Source of the DNA: Psoroptes ovis
Lineage: Eukaryota > Arthropoda > Arachnida > Sarcoptiformes > Psoroptidae
Reading direction: 5' to 3'
NCBI GenBank assembly: GCA_002943765.1
Contig: PQWQ01000002.1
Span: 4,526,001 to 4,590,000, forward strand
DNA: 64,000 nt
Both the position numbers and the translations under genes were made by a program. Shown here piece after piece: positions 13,601 through 25,790 of the stretch (positions are counted from its first letter, which is position 1; each line of letters opens with the position of its first letter). The notes beneath the pieces were generated by a model. It was not told the origin of the DNA. It worked only from the letters and a program-made list of their open reading frames with translations, and did not search any database.

Positions 13601-13932
13601 TTGAGTGATGAAATTTCTTCGTTTTTGGAAAAATAGACACAACATAAAATAAATGGCACAGAACAATTCACCAAACAACATGCACAATTTGAATTTGTGA
13701 ACTGATCGATTTTAAAAATATCGTATGAGGATACAATAGCACATTTTGGTTTTACTGGGTGATAAACACTGTTAAATCCAGAAAAACCAGCTGGAAAAGA
13801 TACATGAGGTTCTTGGATACAGAATAGCGATGATTTTAACAATGTAGCATTTGTCAGGAACATCAGTGTTGACTTGTAGCTATGCTGCAAGTTCTGGGTC
13901 AATATTTTGATATTTGTTTGACTAGTATCCAT
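10630..13932 (-). CDS. Retrotransposon 1 ORF2: endonuclease, reverse transcriptase, RNase H polyprotein
   Basis: I place the start at the ATG at 13932, which overlaps the ORF1 stop by 11 nt; the frame is open 28 codons further upstream inside ORF1. About 1100 aa, uninterrupted. APE-like endonuclease at the N-terminus (ISGDFNSHNRVWGG near residue 136, GSDHNL later). Reverse transcriptase centre with SLDISGAFDSARYD, GGTPQGGKLSPLLWN and the catalytic AFADDCILI near residue 660. RNase H with IFTDGS near 905, an ELLAIRNAL segment, ITDSMSAIWAL and WTRSHCGNFGNDLADKFAK, so D, E, D and H/D positions all look present. It ends abruptly at LLTGHG, where related proteins, including element 2 here, continue into a Cys/His finger. 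Likely makes a nicking and target-primed reverse transcription enzyme. Confidence 0.92.
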   Translation of the reverse strand: MDTSQTNIKILTQNLQHSYKSTLMFLTNATLLKSSLFCIQEPHVSFPAGFSGFNSVYHPVKPKCAIVSSYDIFKIDQFTNSNCACCLVNCSVPFILCCVYFSKNEEISSLKNHLENLEKLVISYSKYPIVISGDFNSHNRVWGGNFNDERGLVVLNFTCRLNFIILNDGKMTFDNSRHQSAIDLTVINQRAINYVSNWKVEDLVSGSDHNLISFIFDTISPIKSYYLTRKYNTKCIDWSEFNEQISILSYFDDNAKTLNSNIDIENFVNDLMNTICAICDDCLPILKPTSKTKLSQDLKMKLSLLKNLRRRYQRQRCPVNRALWRARYLTCVNDFKNLLEKTRIDDCRNYLNQIDRYNVWRKLYHHCKNQLSINQTLKTIQRDDTTWCVSINETATYLLNKMFPDMNNDNNSIVHHHYIINCNKKDFCITKNEVDTAVNMEKDNKSPGFDAISANIVKQIHYKYPFLLLNLFNKCFAFGVFPKYWKKATIKLIPKNNGSGYKSYRPISLLPVMGKIFENILKCRLMHHLIVNHYLSYNQFGFLPQQGAELALKNLISQINDINDRNNYGYIVSLDISGAFDSARYDIILYRLREFNVPSNLYAIIHNYFCDRTIELSLMNQSFTKMATGGTPQGGKLSPLLWNVLIDDLLKMSLPRGCHLQAFADDCILICQHPIQELAADLTNSLLSIIAEWGLNNGLSFNPAKTKCMIISRHRNLASFPIIMNSRSIDLVPCLKILGLMIDSKLTWANHIDYIETKSMKMFNCIKKKFGPRWGLSYDVLRTIYVRAIEPMIVYACPVWNSVLSSRTKRGKLLSLQRRFAVGMIRASRTVSLQASLIIANLIPVDLVIKLRSDVFRIKSDAYLREQYEFPIRFKDSIHPALVQSFFIERIDAELEFCTDSHSCTIFTDGSRSEDLVGCSFVVFNDENCIPSVIQCFRLGAGCSVFQAELLAIRNALVWIIENGIVDAQIITDSMSAIWALHNIYTLNELVQDIFRIVCNHRGHICLKWTRSHCGNFGNDLADKFAKVAAVDLSDVFYTRVPMMTLCQASKLDILNLWNQRWTETADGHTTKLFFPTVGSRINTNFSPDRDLTRLLTGHG

Positions 13933-14962
13933 AATCAATATTGGATTTGATGCGTTCCAAGGCGATTTTGTATTCATTGCAGTTTTTGTCAAAAACTGAA
14001 TGTTTAATGCAGACAACTTTTCTTGGATTTATTGTGTTGCGATATATACAATTCGTGCATGTTGGTGATGAATCAGATGTTGAAGTCGATGCTGCAGAAC
14101 AAGTACGTGAAAGATGTTCGCCTTGACATTTGCAGCAAACGGGCTTGTTTTTGCAATATTTCATCGGATGCCCGAAGCGTAAACACTGAAAACATTGCGT
14201 TACCGAAAGATAATCTTTTACAGTGCAACATTTATAACCAATAAATAATTGACCAAGCTCAATACATTTTTGCCACACTAGTGGAGAAGCTTCAAAAATC
14301 ATATACTTGGTTCCTACCCGGTCAGTTTTACTACGTATTTTCTTAATAAATTGTCTTTCATCATTCAAAAGATTTTTAATTTCTTCATTCTGCTTCAATA
14401 TATAATTGACGATCTGTTCATCATCAATATCCAACTCAATGCCCAATATTTGAAACGTAGGATGTCTTTTACTCGGGATATTTATTTTAAGACCACATTT
14501 TAGGTTGTTCAATTGTTCTCGTAAATGCAAACAATCTTTCTTTTCTTCACATTTAATGATAACTTTCTTGTTCCTTATTGGAATCACTTTTTTCATTTTG
14601 ATGCCAGAATTCGCCAATTGATTTGATGAAAAAACCCCTTTCATGCACGATAGTGTTTGTTTCGAATCGACGATTTGAGCATTATTATCTGGTTCTAGAA
14701 TGCAATTATGTTCAGTCTTCTTTTTGATATCATTTTTAACTACTTGAGTGTATGATGGTTTTGTATCTTTAGTTTGAATCGAGGATTTAAGACTCTTGAT
14801 TTCCAATTGTGCCGATGTCATTAAAGTTTGAATGAATACAGAACACGCAGCCAGCTCCTTTTTGTAACCAGAAATATTCGTGTTACCGTGCACGTTCGAT
14901 AATTTTTCCAAAAACTTGGCCCATTCGTGGCCTAATTGAATATTTTTATCAAAGTTTGACAT
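13922..14962 (-). CDS. Retrotransposon 1 ORF1: gag-like nucleic-acid-binding protein
   Basis: 346 aa with no interruption. The middle (about 125-250) has a basic, RRM-like character; it is followed by two zinc knuckles, C257-x2-C-x4-H-x4-C270 (CFQCLRFGHPMKYC) and C276-x2-C-x3-H-x4-C288 (CKCQGEHLSRTC), and a short further Cys pair near 302-305. Such ORF1 proteins coat the element RNA and target it to the nucleus (family knowledge). The stop TAG lies inside the first codons of ORF2, so ORF2 is probably translated by reinitiation or by a +1 shift. Confidence 0.88.
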   Translation of the reverse strand: MSNFDKNIQLGHEWAKFLEKLSNVHGNTNISGYKKELAACSVFIQTLMTSAQLEIKSLKSSIQTKDTKPSYTQVVKNDIKKKTEHNCILEPDNNAQIVDSKQTLSCMKGVFSSNQLANSGIKMKKVIPIRNKKVIIKCEEKKDCLHLREQLNNLKCGLKINIPSKRHPTFQILGIELDIDDEQIVNYILKQNEEIKNLLNDERQFIKKIRSKTDRVGTKYMIFEASPLVWQKCIELGQLFIGYKCCTVKDYLSVTQCFQCLRFGHPMKYCKNKPVCCKCQGEHLSRTCSAASTSTSDSSPTCTNCIYRNTINPRKVVCIKHSVFDKNCNEYKIALERIKSNIDYGY

Positions 14963-15446
14963 ATTAAAAAAAAATTTTTTTTTCGAAATTTTTTATTAAT
15001 AAAATCGATAAAATGTAGATAATAATAAATGTGAAAAAAAATAGAAAATTTAAAATTGAATTTTAAATTTTTTTTTCTTTTTTGAATTTTGCAAAATTCA
15101 ATTTGAATTTTATTGAAATTTTCTCTCTTTTTTTTCTTGGTGCATTAAATTCTGTTCATGTTCTTTGTTTGCCTTCTCTTTTTTTTCAATGTAATCATCA
15201 TCATCATCATCATTGACGATGATGATGGTGAAAATGGATTTGCAGATTTATTTTATTGTTGGATTTTTTTTTTTTTTTTTTTTGAATAAATTTTTCATTT
15301 TGGACTTGGAAAAACGGGAAAAATACGAAAAAAAACGGAGGAGAAATAAAACAAACAAACAAACAAAATTTGCGAATAAACATTATGATAATGGTAGCAA
15401 ACAACGAAATATTATTATATACCGAAACAAAATACATCACGCTTAT

Positions 15447-15469
15447 ATGATGATGATGATGATGATGAT
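15447..15469. repeat. (ATG)n microsatellite
   Basis: About eight tandem ATG units. Simple-sequence repeat with no coding context. Confidence 0.9.
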
Positions 15470-18400
15470 TTCAATCTAATTTTGAGATTTTGATGTTTTC
15501 TATTAATATTACCATTATTATCACAATCACATGTGGATAATGATTGTTTGTTAAGAAATAAATATAAGCAACAAAAGAAAAAAAATCGAAATAAAAAAAA
15601 AATAAAATTCAATAAGCAATTGATAGCCACCATTTCACCATTACCAATGGCAAAATTGTCCATTTGTTCTCGTATTATTGTCTTGTTATAACATTTGGTT
15701 TCGATTTCGATCATAGATTCGAAGATAGTTTTCGTCGTTTTTCTATTTTTTTTTCTTTCTTATTTCATTTCATTTTAATATTTGTTTTGTTCATTCATGT
15801 GTATTTTATGCAGATATTATATGATGCATATAGAGAGATGTTGGTTTGGTTAAATAGGGAAAAAATCGATCGATTTAAATGATTCAAGATTACAAATATA
15901 AAAAAAGGAATATATGATATGTGAATATTGACATTATTCAAATATAAAAAAAAAACTAAAAATGCAAAAGAATCAGCAAAAAGTAAAGTAAGAAGAGAAC
16001 AAAAAACAAAACAAAAAAAAATTGATCAGTTATTTGCTTCAAGTCACGCAGCATTAAAAACTTGAAGTTAAATTAATGTGAAAAAAGTTTTTTTTCCAAT
16101 GATTCTCATTTCGATCATTATATTGTTGAGCTAAATCTGTAAAGATGAGAGAATATATAAATATCTTTCAATTGAAAATTGAAAATTGATGCTTATTTGA
16201 TCTAATCTTTTATGGTCAAAAAAAAGAAAACAAAACGATTGAAATTTTTTTTTATTGAATTTTTTCCCATTTTCTTTCGAAGATATTTTACATTTCATTT
16301 AATATCGAATAATTTGAATCAAAATTGAAAATTTTCTATTTTTAAAAAATTGAAGAAGAATAAGAGGAATCATTGAATCAAATGATCAATGAGTGGACCA
16401 TTAAAAAATAAATTCTTGAATGTTTTGAAAAGAATTTTTCTTGAAACACAAAAAATTGATTGGAAATTTTTCTCTTCAATTTAAAAATGAAAGCAAGAAA
16501 AAAAATGTCAAGTGGATGTACAAGAATGAAGAATCAAATCTCGATTTTTGATCATCGTAAATGGATAAATGGCTAGTAAGTGATTGTATGAGAAAGTGTG
16601 GTGAAAACCTCGAGAAAGATGATTGATCAGAATTTTTTTTCGAAGAAAATTTCCGAAATATTTCACCGTTTGGGCTGTAAGTTGAGGTCATTTTTTAAAA
16701 AAGTAAAATTTTTATAATTTTTCAATGGCCGAAGCTCAATTTAGGAGCCAATTTTACATTTCTAGTCCTACATTTCAATGCGATCTAAGTGAACGCCGAA
16801 AAACTTTTAAAACTTTCAATTATTTTTTTCAATAATAAACTGTTACAATGTTTAGTTATTATTAAGAAATGAAAAAAAAAAGAAATTCAGAGTATTTATG
16901 GGTGCGTGTGCATCTGTGTGTGATTATCGTTGAACGAAATTTTGAAGTCGAAAAAGATCATTGCCATCTAAATGATGATAATGATTCGTTTTGAACCATA
17001 TCACAGCATCTGCATCTGCATCACATGATTATTTTTCATCAATTTTTTTAGAATCTATCTGAAAGTTAATCATTTTCACTTTCTGTTATCACAAAATTAT
17101 TATTAAATATTAAACTCGTGTTGTAATATCACATCATCATCATCATCATGATCATTATTAATAATGAATAGTAAATCAGAAAAATATATCTACAATGTGC
17201 ATGTACGCCAACAGATCATTATCACCGAAAAAAATAATTTTTTATTTTATTTCATTATTCTTTGATGTTTATTTTTTCACAAAAAAAAAGATTAAAATCA
17301 TTTTGGATCATTTTGAACAATGAATTGTTATTAATGAAAAATGAAGAGAAAAAAATGATTGAAATTACTTAATAATGATACAAATAATAATAATAATAAA
17401 TCGAAAAATGCAACAACAACAATAAACTTTTTTTTTTTTTGATTATTTTCGTTTCGTTCATATAATTCAGATACAATTATAATCATTGATTGTATCATTG
17501 TGTACATTGAATACATTGATCATTTTCACAGAGAAAGAAAGAAAAATACGAATATCATTGATATTAAACTAAAATAAAATAATAATAAAGCAAAAAAATC
17601 TACAGCTAATTCTACTTAATCTCTAACCAGCAATAACAACAACGACAGCGAATTTCAAACTTGATACACCATTGAATCGAATTGAATTCTTTTCTCGTCT
17701 TTGATTCGCTAGAATATTAGAAATAATAATGAAAAGTCATCAATAAAAACTTGCCACAAATAAACTATTAAAAACTATGGAAAAAACTTTGACCAAAAAG
17801 AAAGAATAAGAAAAATTGACCACATAATCAAATATTATACGCGCTTTAGACTTGTAAATAAACTGGTGAATAACCGACCAGCTAGCCTGCCAACCAGGCA
17901 ACCAAAATAATAATAATCAGCCAGACCAAAGAAAATTAAAATGAAATAAACCACATAATAAAAATAAAAAGTTGATGAACTCACGAAATTTTATTTAGTA
18001 TTATTATTATTATTATAAATATCAAAATCATTGTTGTTGTTTTTTTGATTAAATTTTTCATTTTATTTTGTGGCCATTGTTTGGGCCATCGTTTGGTTTG
18101 GTTTGGTTTATGAGATTTTTCCCTTTCTTCATCTAAATCAATATCAGATTTTTATATGAAATAGAAAATAATGATATTTTCATTTACCAGAAAGTGAAAA
18201 AAAACCAAATTTACTTTTCACCAATTTTCGACACAAAAACAGTCACAATAATAATGATTAGTTGCGAACTAATAACAGAATTGTATCGAACAACAATCAC
18301 TAAAGCTGAATGTAGAAATTACAAACATTTTTATTGAATAAAACATTTCATATTTAATAATAATAATAATAATAGTGTTGACAAATAATGAATTTATTCC

Positions 18401-18991
18401 GTAAATTCAATGAATGTATGAATGTTGAATGAAAGAATGAATCAAATAAATCATCAATTATTTTACTTTTTTTTTTGTTTTGTATAATAGATTTTATCAG
18501 TCATCGTACAAGATAACAATGATGATAATTTAATGAATTTTCCATTCAAATTAATAATAATATTTTGTATTTTTTTTCTCGTTTTTTCGGTTGCTGTTTA
18601 TATTTGTTATTATTATATGGAACTAAAATTATTTGTAAAATTGTCAATTTGTATTTTTGTTGATGATGTTTTTTTTTGTTCGCTTGCAAATTCATATAAC
18701 AATCATTTAAGATTATTATCATGATAATAATAATAATAATAATGATTGTCATAAGTTGTGAACATTATCATCATCATCATCAGCGTCATCGCCATCATAT
18801 ACAATTGGTAACATTTAAATCGACCCAACAATGATGATGATTATGATCGTCATCATTATTATTATTATTATTTGTTATCACTGATGACTGTTATGATGAT
18901 GATGATTATTATTATCATCATGACAGACGCCAGAATAATGCAAATAACATATTATCATATCGAACGACGTGTGTCTATAATGGTGGTGTTC

Positions 18992-18993
<2 letters not shown>

Positions 18994-19023
<30 letters not shown>
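18994..19023. repeat. (CAA)n microsatellite
   Basis: About ten CAA units in a row. It creates a poly-Gln run in one frame, but the surrounding frame has no protein-like sequence. Confidence 0.9.
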
Positions 19024-19024
<1 letters not shown>

Positions 19025-22000
19025 AAAGAAAAAGAAGAATATTCAATGATTTTTTTTTTCATTTTATTATTCCATTTCCATTGTGTATTTCTCCACTATT
19101 ATCATTTCATTTTTTTTTTTCATTCTATTTCAAATACTATTGGGCGAGATAACCGAGAGATGAAAAGGAAAAAAGGAAAAAACAATTTCAAAATCTATTC
19201 ATTTTTTATTATTCGACGAAAAAAGGGACTAAAATTTGAATTGTCGCGATGCTCGCATTATTCGATTTCATTTTTATATTTTCAAAATGATTCATTTTTT
19301 CAAATTTTCTTTTTCGTATCTCTATGTGTGTGTTGAAAATAATATATATGCTCACTAATTTTTTGAATGCGACACATTTTTCTTGTTCATCTTTTTTTTT
19401 CTTTTTTTTTTGCGAATAACAATATCGAACACCAAACAAATAAATATAACAGATGTTGAATATATGTTGATGATTCTGAAAATGAATGGAAAATTGGAGA
19501 AAAAAAATTCAGAACAAAATCAAGCAAAATATATCTATGCATGCATTCAAAGTTAAATTCAAAGTAGAATATAAAAAAAAAAGATGAATAGTGAGAATAT
19601 CAGCGGATGAATGGAAAAATTATAAATAATCAAACTTTTTTTTGTTGTTGATTTGTTTGATGCTTTTTTTTCGTTGTTGTTGTTGCTTCTGTCATTTGAT
19701 TGTTGTTTATTTGTTTGTTAATATTAATAACAATAATGATGAAAAGCCATCTTTTTTTTTTGGATGCATATTCGTTAATGAAAAGTGAAAAAGTGAAAAA
19801 ATAAATGAATGAATGAAATGAAATACAACAATGAAATGAGCGGGAAAAAAATTGGATACATCTCATATACATTCACGATATTCAATATGATTATATTGAA
19901 TATTGAATTTAAAATATAAAATTATTATTATAATCAATAATAATAACAATGAAACTATCAAAAGTAATAATAATAATGATAATAATATTTGTGTATTAAA
20001 AAAAATAAAAATGAAAAAATCAAGCAAAAATTATTTTCTAGGATGGTGAATAATAAATGTTCCTTCTAGCATTATTTGATTCGTTATACTGTTGTCGTTG
20101 TCGATGATTTCGATGATATTCATTTACAAATTTCAATACTTGAAAATGAAAATGAAATAAAAAATATAAAAAATGGAAAATTTGATCCAATCGATGGATT
20201 TTTTTCCTATTTTTTCTGATATTTCGTTATTCGGAGATTCTTGAGCTTTTTCGCCCCAAAAAAAACAAAACTAGAAATTGTAAACACTGAATGAATAGAA
20301 GAATCGCCTAAGAACAACAAACAGGGACGACAGAATCCGATTGTTTTGCTGCAAAGTAATATAATGCTAAGTAAAAATTTGCCAAAATTTTCAATTTCGA
20401 TGATGATAATAATAATAATAATACCAAAAATGATAATAATAATGATTATGATGATGGAAATAATGATAATATAAAAGATAATAATAATAGAAAAATATCA
20501 ATGATGTAATGGAATTATTATCATTATTATTATTTTGTTTGTTTTGTTTATATTTTATTCGTCTTATTCGTTATTTATCAATTTTGATGTATTAAAATAT
20601 TTATGAATGAACGAATGAATGAATGGAAACGAAGAAAAGAAAAATGATCGAAAAATATTGAAAAATTCATCAATTTCTTTAAAAAAAATTTTATTTTCAA
20701 AGTCATTTCAATGTTGGAATATATTACAAGCAAACAAACAAACAAAGAAGTGAATGTAAGAATAAAATTGATGTTTTTCAGAATTTTCAAATTTTTTCAG
20801 TCTCTTTTCTTCCTGTTTTACAAACAAAATAAATGCAAAAACTTGACTATGAAAATTTGTGAATAACAAAGTTTCCCATTCATTCATTTATCGTTTCAAA
20901 GCATTTCTTAGCCCAATTTTTTTCTTCAATTTTCAAAGTGAAAATGAATAAAGAAGAGAAAAATTTTGGTGCAATGAAAAATCGAATAAGAAAAAAAAAC
21001 TATTAAACACTGATCGATTTATTCACTTATTCACACAGTATTTGCATTGAAACTACAATAAATTTCGGAAGTGAATGATGAAGAACGGGAAAAAAAATGG
21101 CAAATTCAATGTAAATTTTGGAATTTTGTTAAATTTTTTATTGAGAAAATCTTGCAATGTTCTAAACACAATTTGAATTTGAATTTGAATTTTTCTTTTT
21201 TTTTTTTTTTTTGCATATTTTTAAATTTTTTTTCTTTTCGTCAAAATGAATTAATGATGTTTGTTTGATTTTGGAATTGTTGAAAAGTATGGAAAATAGG
21301 GAATGGAGAGAAAAAAATTCTTTATTCATTTTACCATTTTCCATTGTCGTTTGTAGTATTTTATCTGCATATTCTGAAATTATCTCGGGAAATGTGGTGA
21401 AATTTTTTATTTTTATTTTCATTTTTATTCATATCAGATTTTTTTTTTCGAATGTTGGAAGCATTGTTTTATCAGTCATTCTGTGAAAAAACACATTTTC
21501 ACAACAATTCTAGTTTGATTATATGTATGTTTTATCAATCTGTCAATTGTATGGTTTGAAATTTGAATGGATTGAATGAAAGTATTTCACAGAAATAATA
21601 GAAGAAAAAACAATACGAAAAAGTGCATTGTCACAAAATAAGATTTGATAAATTCTTCAATATTCCATATTGATTCGAGTCTGTTCTATTCCTCCTAACA
21701 TTTTATTTGTGCCTGGAAAACAAAAGAACAAATCAAGATTCTTGTCAATATTTTTCTTTTTTTTTTGTTTGTTTCACATTTAAATTGATGTATTTTCAGT
21801 TTTCTTGGAACACAAAAACAAAAAACACGAACAACTTTGGAGTGATTTATTCGTTTCGTTTCGTTCGGGTGAAAAAAATAAATTTTCACATGAATTTATT
21901 ATTATTGTTATTTGAATATTTAACAAAAATGGAAGAAAACGAAACAAAAATAAAATAAAATCACAATAAGAAAATGGTGAATATTGGCAGCGATATATAA

Positions 22001-24339
22001 ATCAACTAATCAATAAAAAACAAAAATAAAAAATAGAATAAACTCTAATGGATTTGCCTTATGCACATCAATTGTTTGTTTGTTTGGCTGTTTATTCATT
22101 CATTCATTTGTTCTCGTGTTTTTGTGTGCAGTAAATGAATGTGTTTGTGAATGTTTTTATGGCCTAATTTTCCATTATTATTATTATTATCGATAGAATT
22201 CTGGAAAAACGAAGCAAAAATTTCTTTGGTTTATTTCTTTGATAAAAATTTAAAGAATTTTCATCCGAATTTCTTTCAAATTTTAAATTAATATACTCGA
22301 AAAACAAACACTGCAAAGCAGCATCAGTATTAGCGAACAACAACAACAATAATAAACCAAATCGAATTAATGTTTTTTAATTTATTTTGAAAATTTCTTA
22401 AAAATAATGAGATTAGAGTGAAATAGCAAAAATAACTAATGATAATAGTCATTTGATTCATCATCATTGCACGGTAAATTAAACATTTTTTTTTTTTATA
22501 TAAAATTAAAATTGGAAAAAATTTTTTTGTGAAAAAAAAACTTTGTAAAATTATTTCATTCAATATAATTGAATATTGCATCCTTGAATCATTGTTGTGT
22601 ATGGATTTTGTAAAATTTGGTAATGAAAAATAAAATAAAATATAATGAAAAGTTGGACACAGAAATTTTTGTTCAAAAAATTTTTTTTTTCATTGAAATT
22701 CATTTATTTGTTCATTGGAAACATTGAAGAAACAATTGAATGAATGAACGAAAATAAATTGATGATTTAAGTGAAATTTTTCAAGAATTTTCATTCATTC
22801 AAGAATCGTTATTATTAAACGAGAGTTGGAGAATCTCGTTAAAGAATTTTTGAAATTCATTAAGAAATGTTTAATTTTTTAGGTGAATTTTCGCCATTTT
22901 TCCCATTATTGAATTCACAATGAATGAATTCAAAATTTCAAATTTGAATAAGAAACAAAGGGATGCTGAATAAGAAAAGAAACGAAATTATTCTTATTTG
23001 AATTGAAAATGGCAATAAACACGAATGGTAAACGTGCTCATTTCGGATGCAACTAATGATGTTTTTTTCCATTTTCAAATTTGAAATTTAAATTCAATTT
23101 AAACATGCAAAAGATCAAAATTTAAAGTATACATTCAAAAATTCAAATAGAAGAAAGAAATTTAAAAAAAAATCAATGATTGAATGTAATGAATGATAAT
23201 GATAATGACAATAATTCTATTTTTGTTGAACAATTCAATTCAATTAAAACCTATTGAAATGATGCAAAGCAATCATCATCAAAAACTCATTCCGGGGGTT
23301 TTTAGAAATGTCTAGAAAGAAAGGGTGAAAAATTGAAAAAGTTTTAATGTTTAATATGTACATGGGAGAAAATAATGAAAATCGATTTATTGTCAAATGT
23401 AAAATGTTGAACCTAAATGATAGTTGAAATTATGATTAGTTTTAAAAATTTTAAATTCAAATGTTGGCTTTGATTTTTCTTTTGAATTTCTTGAATTGAA
23501 ATGAAATATTTCCGACAATTTTACATTGGAATACCCGAAATACATTCACTTCAATTCATTTTTTAAAAAATATAAATTTTAAATAATCAAATTTCTTCAA
23601 ATTTTTTACCTTTTTTTGATTTCGATTTATTTATATTTCTGCATTGAAATCAAACAATTTCACTGATATGATTGTTCAATATCGAATCAATAAATGAAAA
23701 TGAAATAGATTGACGATTTTTTTAAACATGAGTTGAATTCTATTTTGATTTTTTTATAGATGAATAATAAAACATAATTTTATTTATTACATTTGGATAA
23801 TCAATAAATATAAATCATTTACACTTGATATGATAATGTTCAACAACAAGCAAAAAAAAAATTTGGAGAAAAAAAAATGATTTGTTGGTTGATATGTTAA
23901 GAATTTTTATTTTGGTAAATTCTTATTTTATTAGTGTATTACTGCAGGATATTATTTATTTATTTATTCATTCATCGATTCATTCATTTATTCTGTTTAT
24001 TTATTTTCATGTATTCACATGACATGAAATGAAATTTATACTAAAAATCATTCATGTAGAATGGATGTTATTTTGCCAAAGCCAACAAAAAAGAAAAAAT
24101 ACACAATATTACATGTTGGGACACAAAATTTGATTCAAAAAAAAATTTCATCGAAACACAATTGATGATTGACAAAATCAGTGGGAATGGAAAAAAATAA
24201 AAAAAGAAAAATGGACACATTACTCATCAAAATATTTCAATTGTTTTTTCATCAAACGAAATTTGTCGCTTTGAACATGTCAAAATCAATGGAAAATGAT
24301 TTAATGTTGATCAAAATGAACAAAAACAAACGAGAACGA

Positions 24340-24660
24340 AAAATAAAACAATAGCCGTTGACTGCGGAATACCAAATGTGAAACAACTAAAAAACATCAA
24401 ATTCATAACTTTTCTGATATGATCTTTACCGAATACAGGCTCAAATAAAACTGATGAAATGGTTTCAAAAACGTATATCACACAAACACTGTCAAATAAT
24501 AAATATTTCCATTTCCATGAACATCAAATGAAAAAAGTAGAAAAACCGCGACTGTTTCATGAAACGAAAATGATGAGAAAATTCGTCCGTTCCAAAATCA
24601 AATTTGGTTATTATTGTGAAAATGGTCTAACCCGTGATATATAGAGACTAATACCGAAAA
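24340..24660 (+). other. Complex-sequence island, coding status unknown
   Basis: Sequence here is less repetitive than the flanks. One plus frame reads a segment starting VDCGIPNVKQL and, after an in-frame stop, a 61-codon open stretch ending KFGYYCENGLTRD. The Cys-Gly-Ile-Pro and YYCENG pieces faintly resemble a sushi/CCP module, but the spacing is too long and the frame is broken. It may be a decayed exon, a UTR, or chance. Confidence 0.15.
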
Positions 24661-25790
24661 AAAGGAAAATCCGATGAACGCATGTTTCATTCGTTTGAGA
24701 ATTTTTTTTTTTGGATTCATAAATTTAGATTCAAAAATTGATAAATTTAACCCAAACAAATATAAATCAATAATTTTTCGCTATTTTTTTTTAGCAAAAA
24801 TTTTTGGAAATTTTAGATCTAAATAACAGTAAAAATTGAAATATAAAAACCAAACAAATTCAATATCATTTTTATTATCTTTTTATGATTATATTTTATT
24901 TGTATTTCTGTCCCATATTTTCTTATCGCCTTTTTTGTTGTCTATGAAATTCATTCATTCATTATTTTATTTTTATTATTAATAATATTATCAATACAAT
25001 TGAGACCAATCAATTCTTTTTTTTGTTCTTCTTCGTTTTTTTTTTTGCCCGTTTTAATTCTGTTTTCAATATTTGATCAGAATAGATATCGGATATTTTT
25101 GTTTGAAAATGAAAAACCAGCATAAAATAATAATAATAGTAATAATAATGATGATGATCAAAAAAAAAAAAAAATGAAAGAAATTTATGCATAGTCATCA
25201 TAATGTTAATAATAATAATAATGATAATCAGATAAAACCAATGTCATTTGTTGTTGTTGTAATGAAATGTAATGAAAATAATATTTATGAAATGCCAAAA
25301 AAAAAAAAAAAAAATGAAATGAAATGAAAAAAATGTATAATTAAAAAAATAAATATTGAATCATTCTAGAAAAAAAATAAATGACAAAATATTTCCTTTT
25401 TTTTCTTCATGTTTTAATATATGTTTAATAATAATAATAATAATCTGAGAATATTCATTCATTTTCTTCTTGTTGCTGCATCATCAATAATTATGATTAT
25501 ACATTCAATTTGACCGAATTTCGTTAGATGTATTTGTTTTGGCAAGATGAATTTTCAAGATTTTTTTCTTTTCTCAATATATATATTCGTTTTCTCGGCT
25601 CAAATTCATGTTTGCAAATGTTATATGACAATATAAATATAGATAATTTACATAACAGAATATAAAATTTCTAATAAAAATAAATTAATGATGTAATTAT
25701 GAATTCTTGTTTATTTGAGATCATAATATTTTATTTATTTTTTTTTTCGTTTTATTCACATTTTTATGTTTATTTTTCTTTTATCAAATG

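Larger units (their letters stand above)
10560..14970 (-). mobile_element. Non-LTR retrotransposon 1 (I superclade, RNase H-bearing), apparently intact ORFs
   Basis: Two overlapping minus-strand ORFs, gag-like ORF1 (13922-14962) and EN-RT-RNase H ORF2 (10630-13932), with no long terminal repeats. The outer limits are approximate: the 3' side turns into an ATC-rich tract around 10555-10575 and the 5' side into A/T runs just past 14962. Base composition inside is clearly less AT-rich than the flanks. A gag with CCHC knuckles plus APE-type endonuclease, reverse transcriptase and RNase H is typical of the I/Outcast/LOA-type groups; the exact clade is not resolved. No target site duplication could be defined. 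Confidence 0.85.
14971..25790. other. 10.8-kb AT-rich gene desert
   Basis: I find no recognisable gene, splice-consistent exon or RNA gene. It carries A/T homopolymers, an ATG trinucleotide repeat (15447-15469), a CAA repeat (18994-19023), ATT/ATC tracts and scattered ATTC tetranucleotides. Reading frames of 60-150 codons are low complexity (for example 18872-19336, whose middle is a translated CAA repeat). A less AT-rich patch at about 24340-24660 is described separately. Confidence 0.55.

Noticed and set aside
10543..15056. Direct repeat AATTTAAAAT (10543-10552, 15047-15056) as target site duplication of retrotransposon 1
   Set aside because: Ten A/T bases without G or C are expected by chance in this composition, and the right copy is about 85 bp beyond ORF1 with no defined 5' end.
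18872..19336. 154-codon plus-strand ORF with poly-Gln
   Set aside because: The frame is carried by ATG/ATT repeats, a CAA microsatellite and poly-T; no domain, no splice support.
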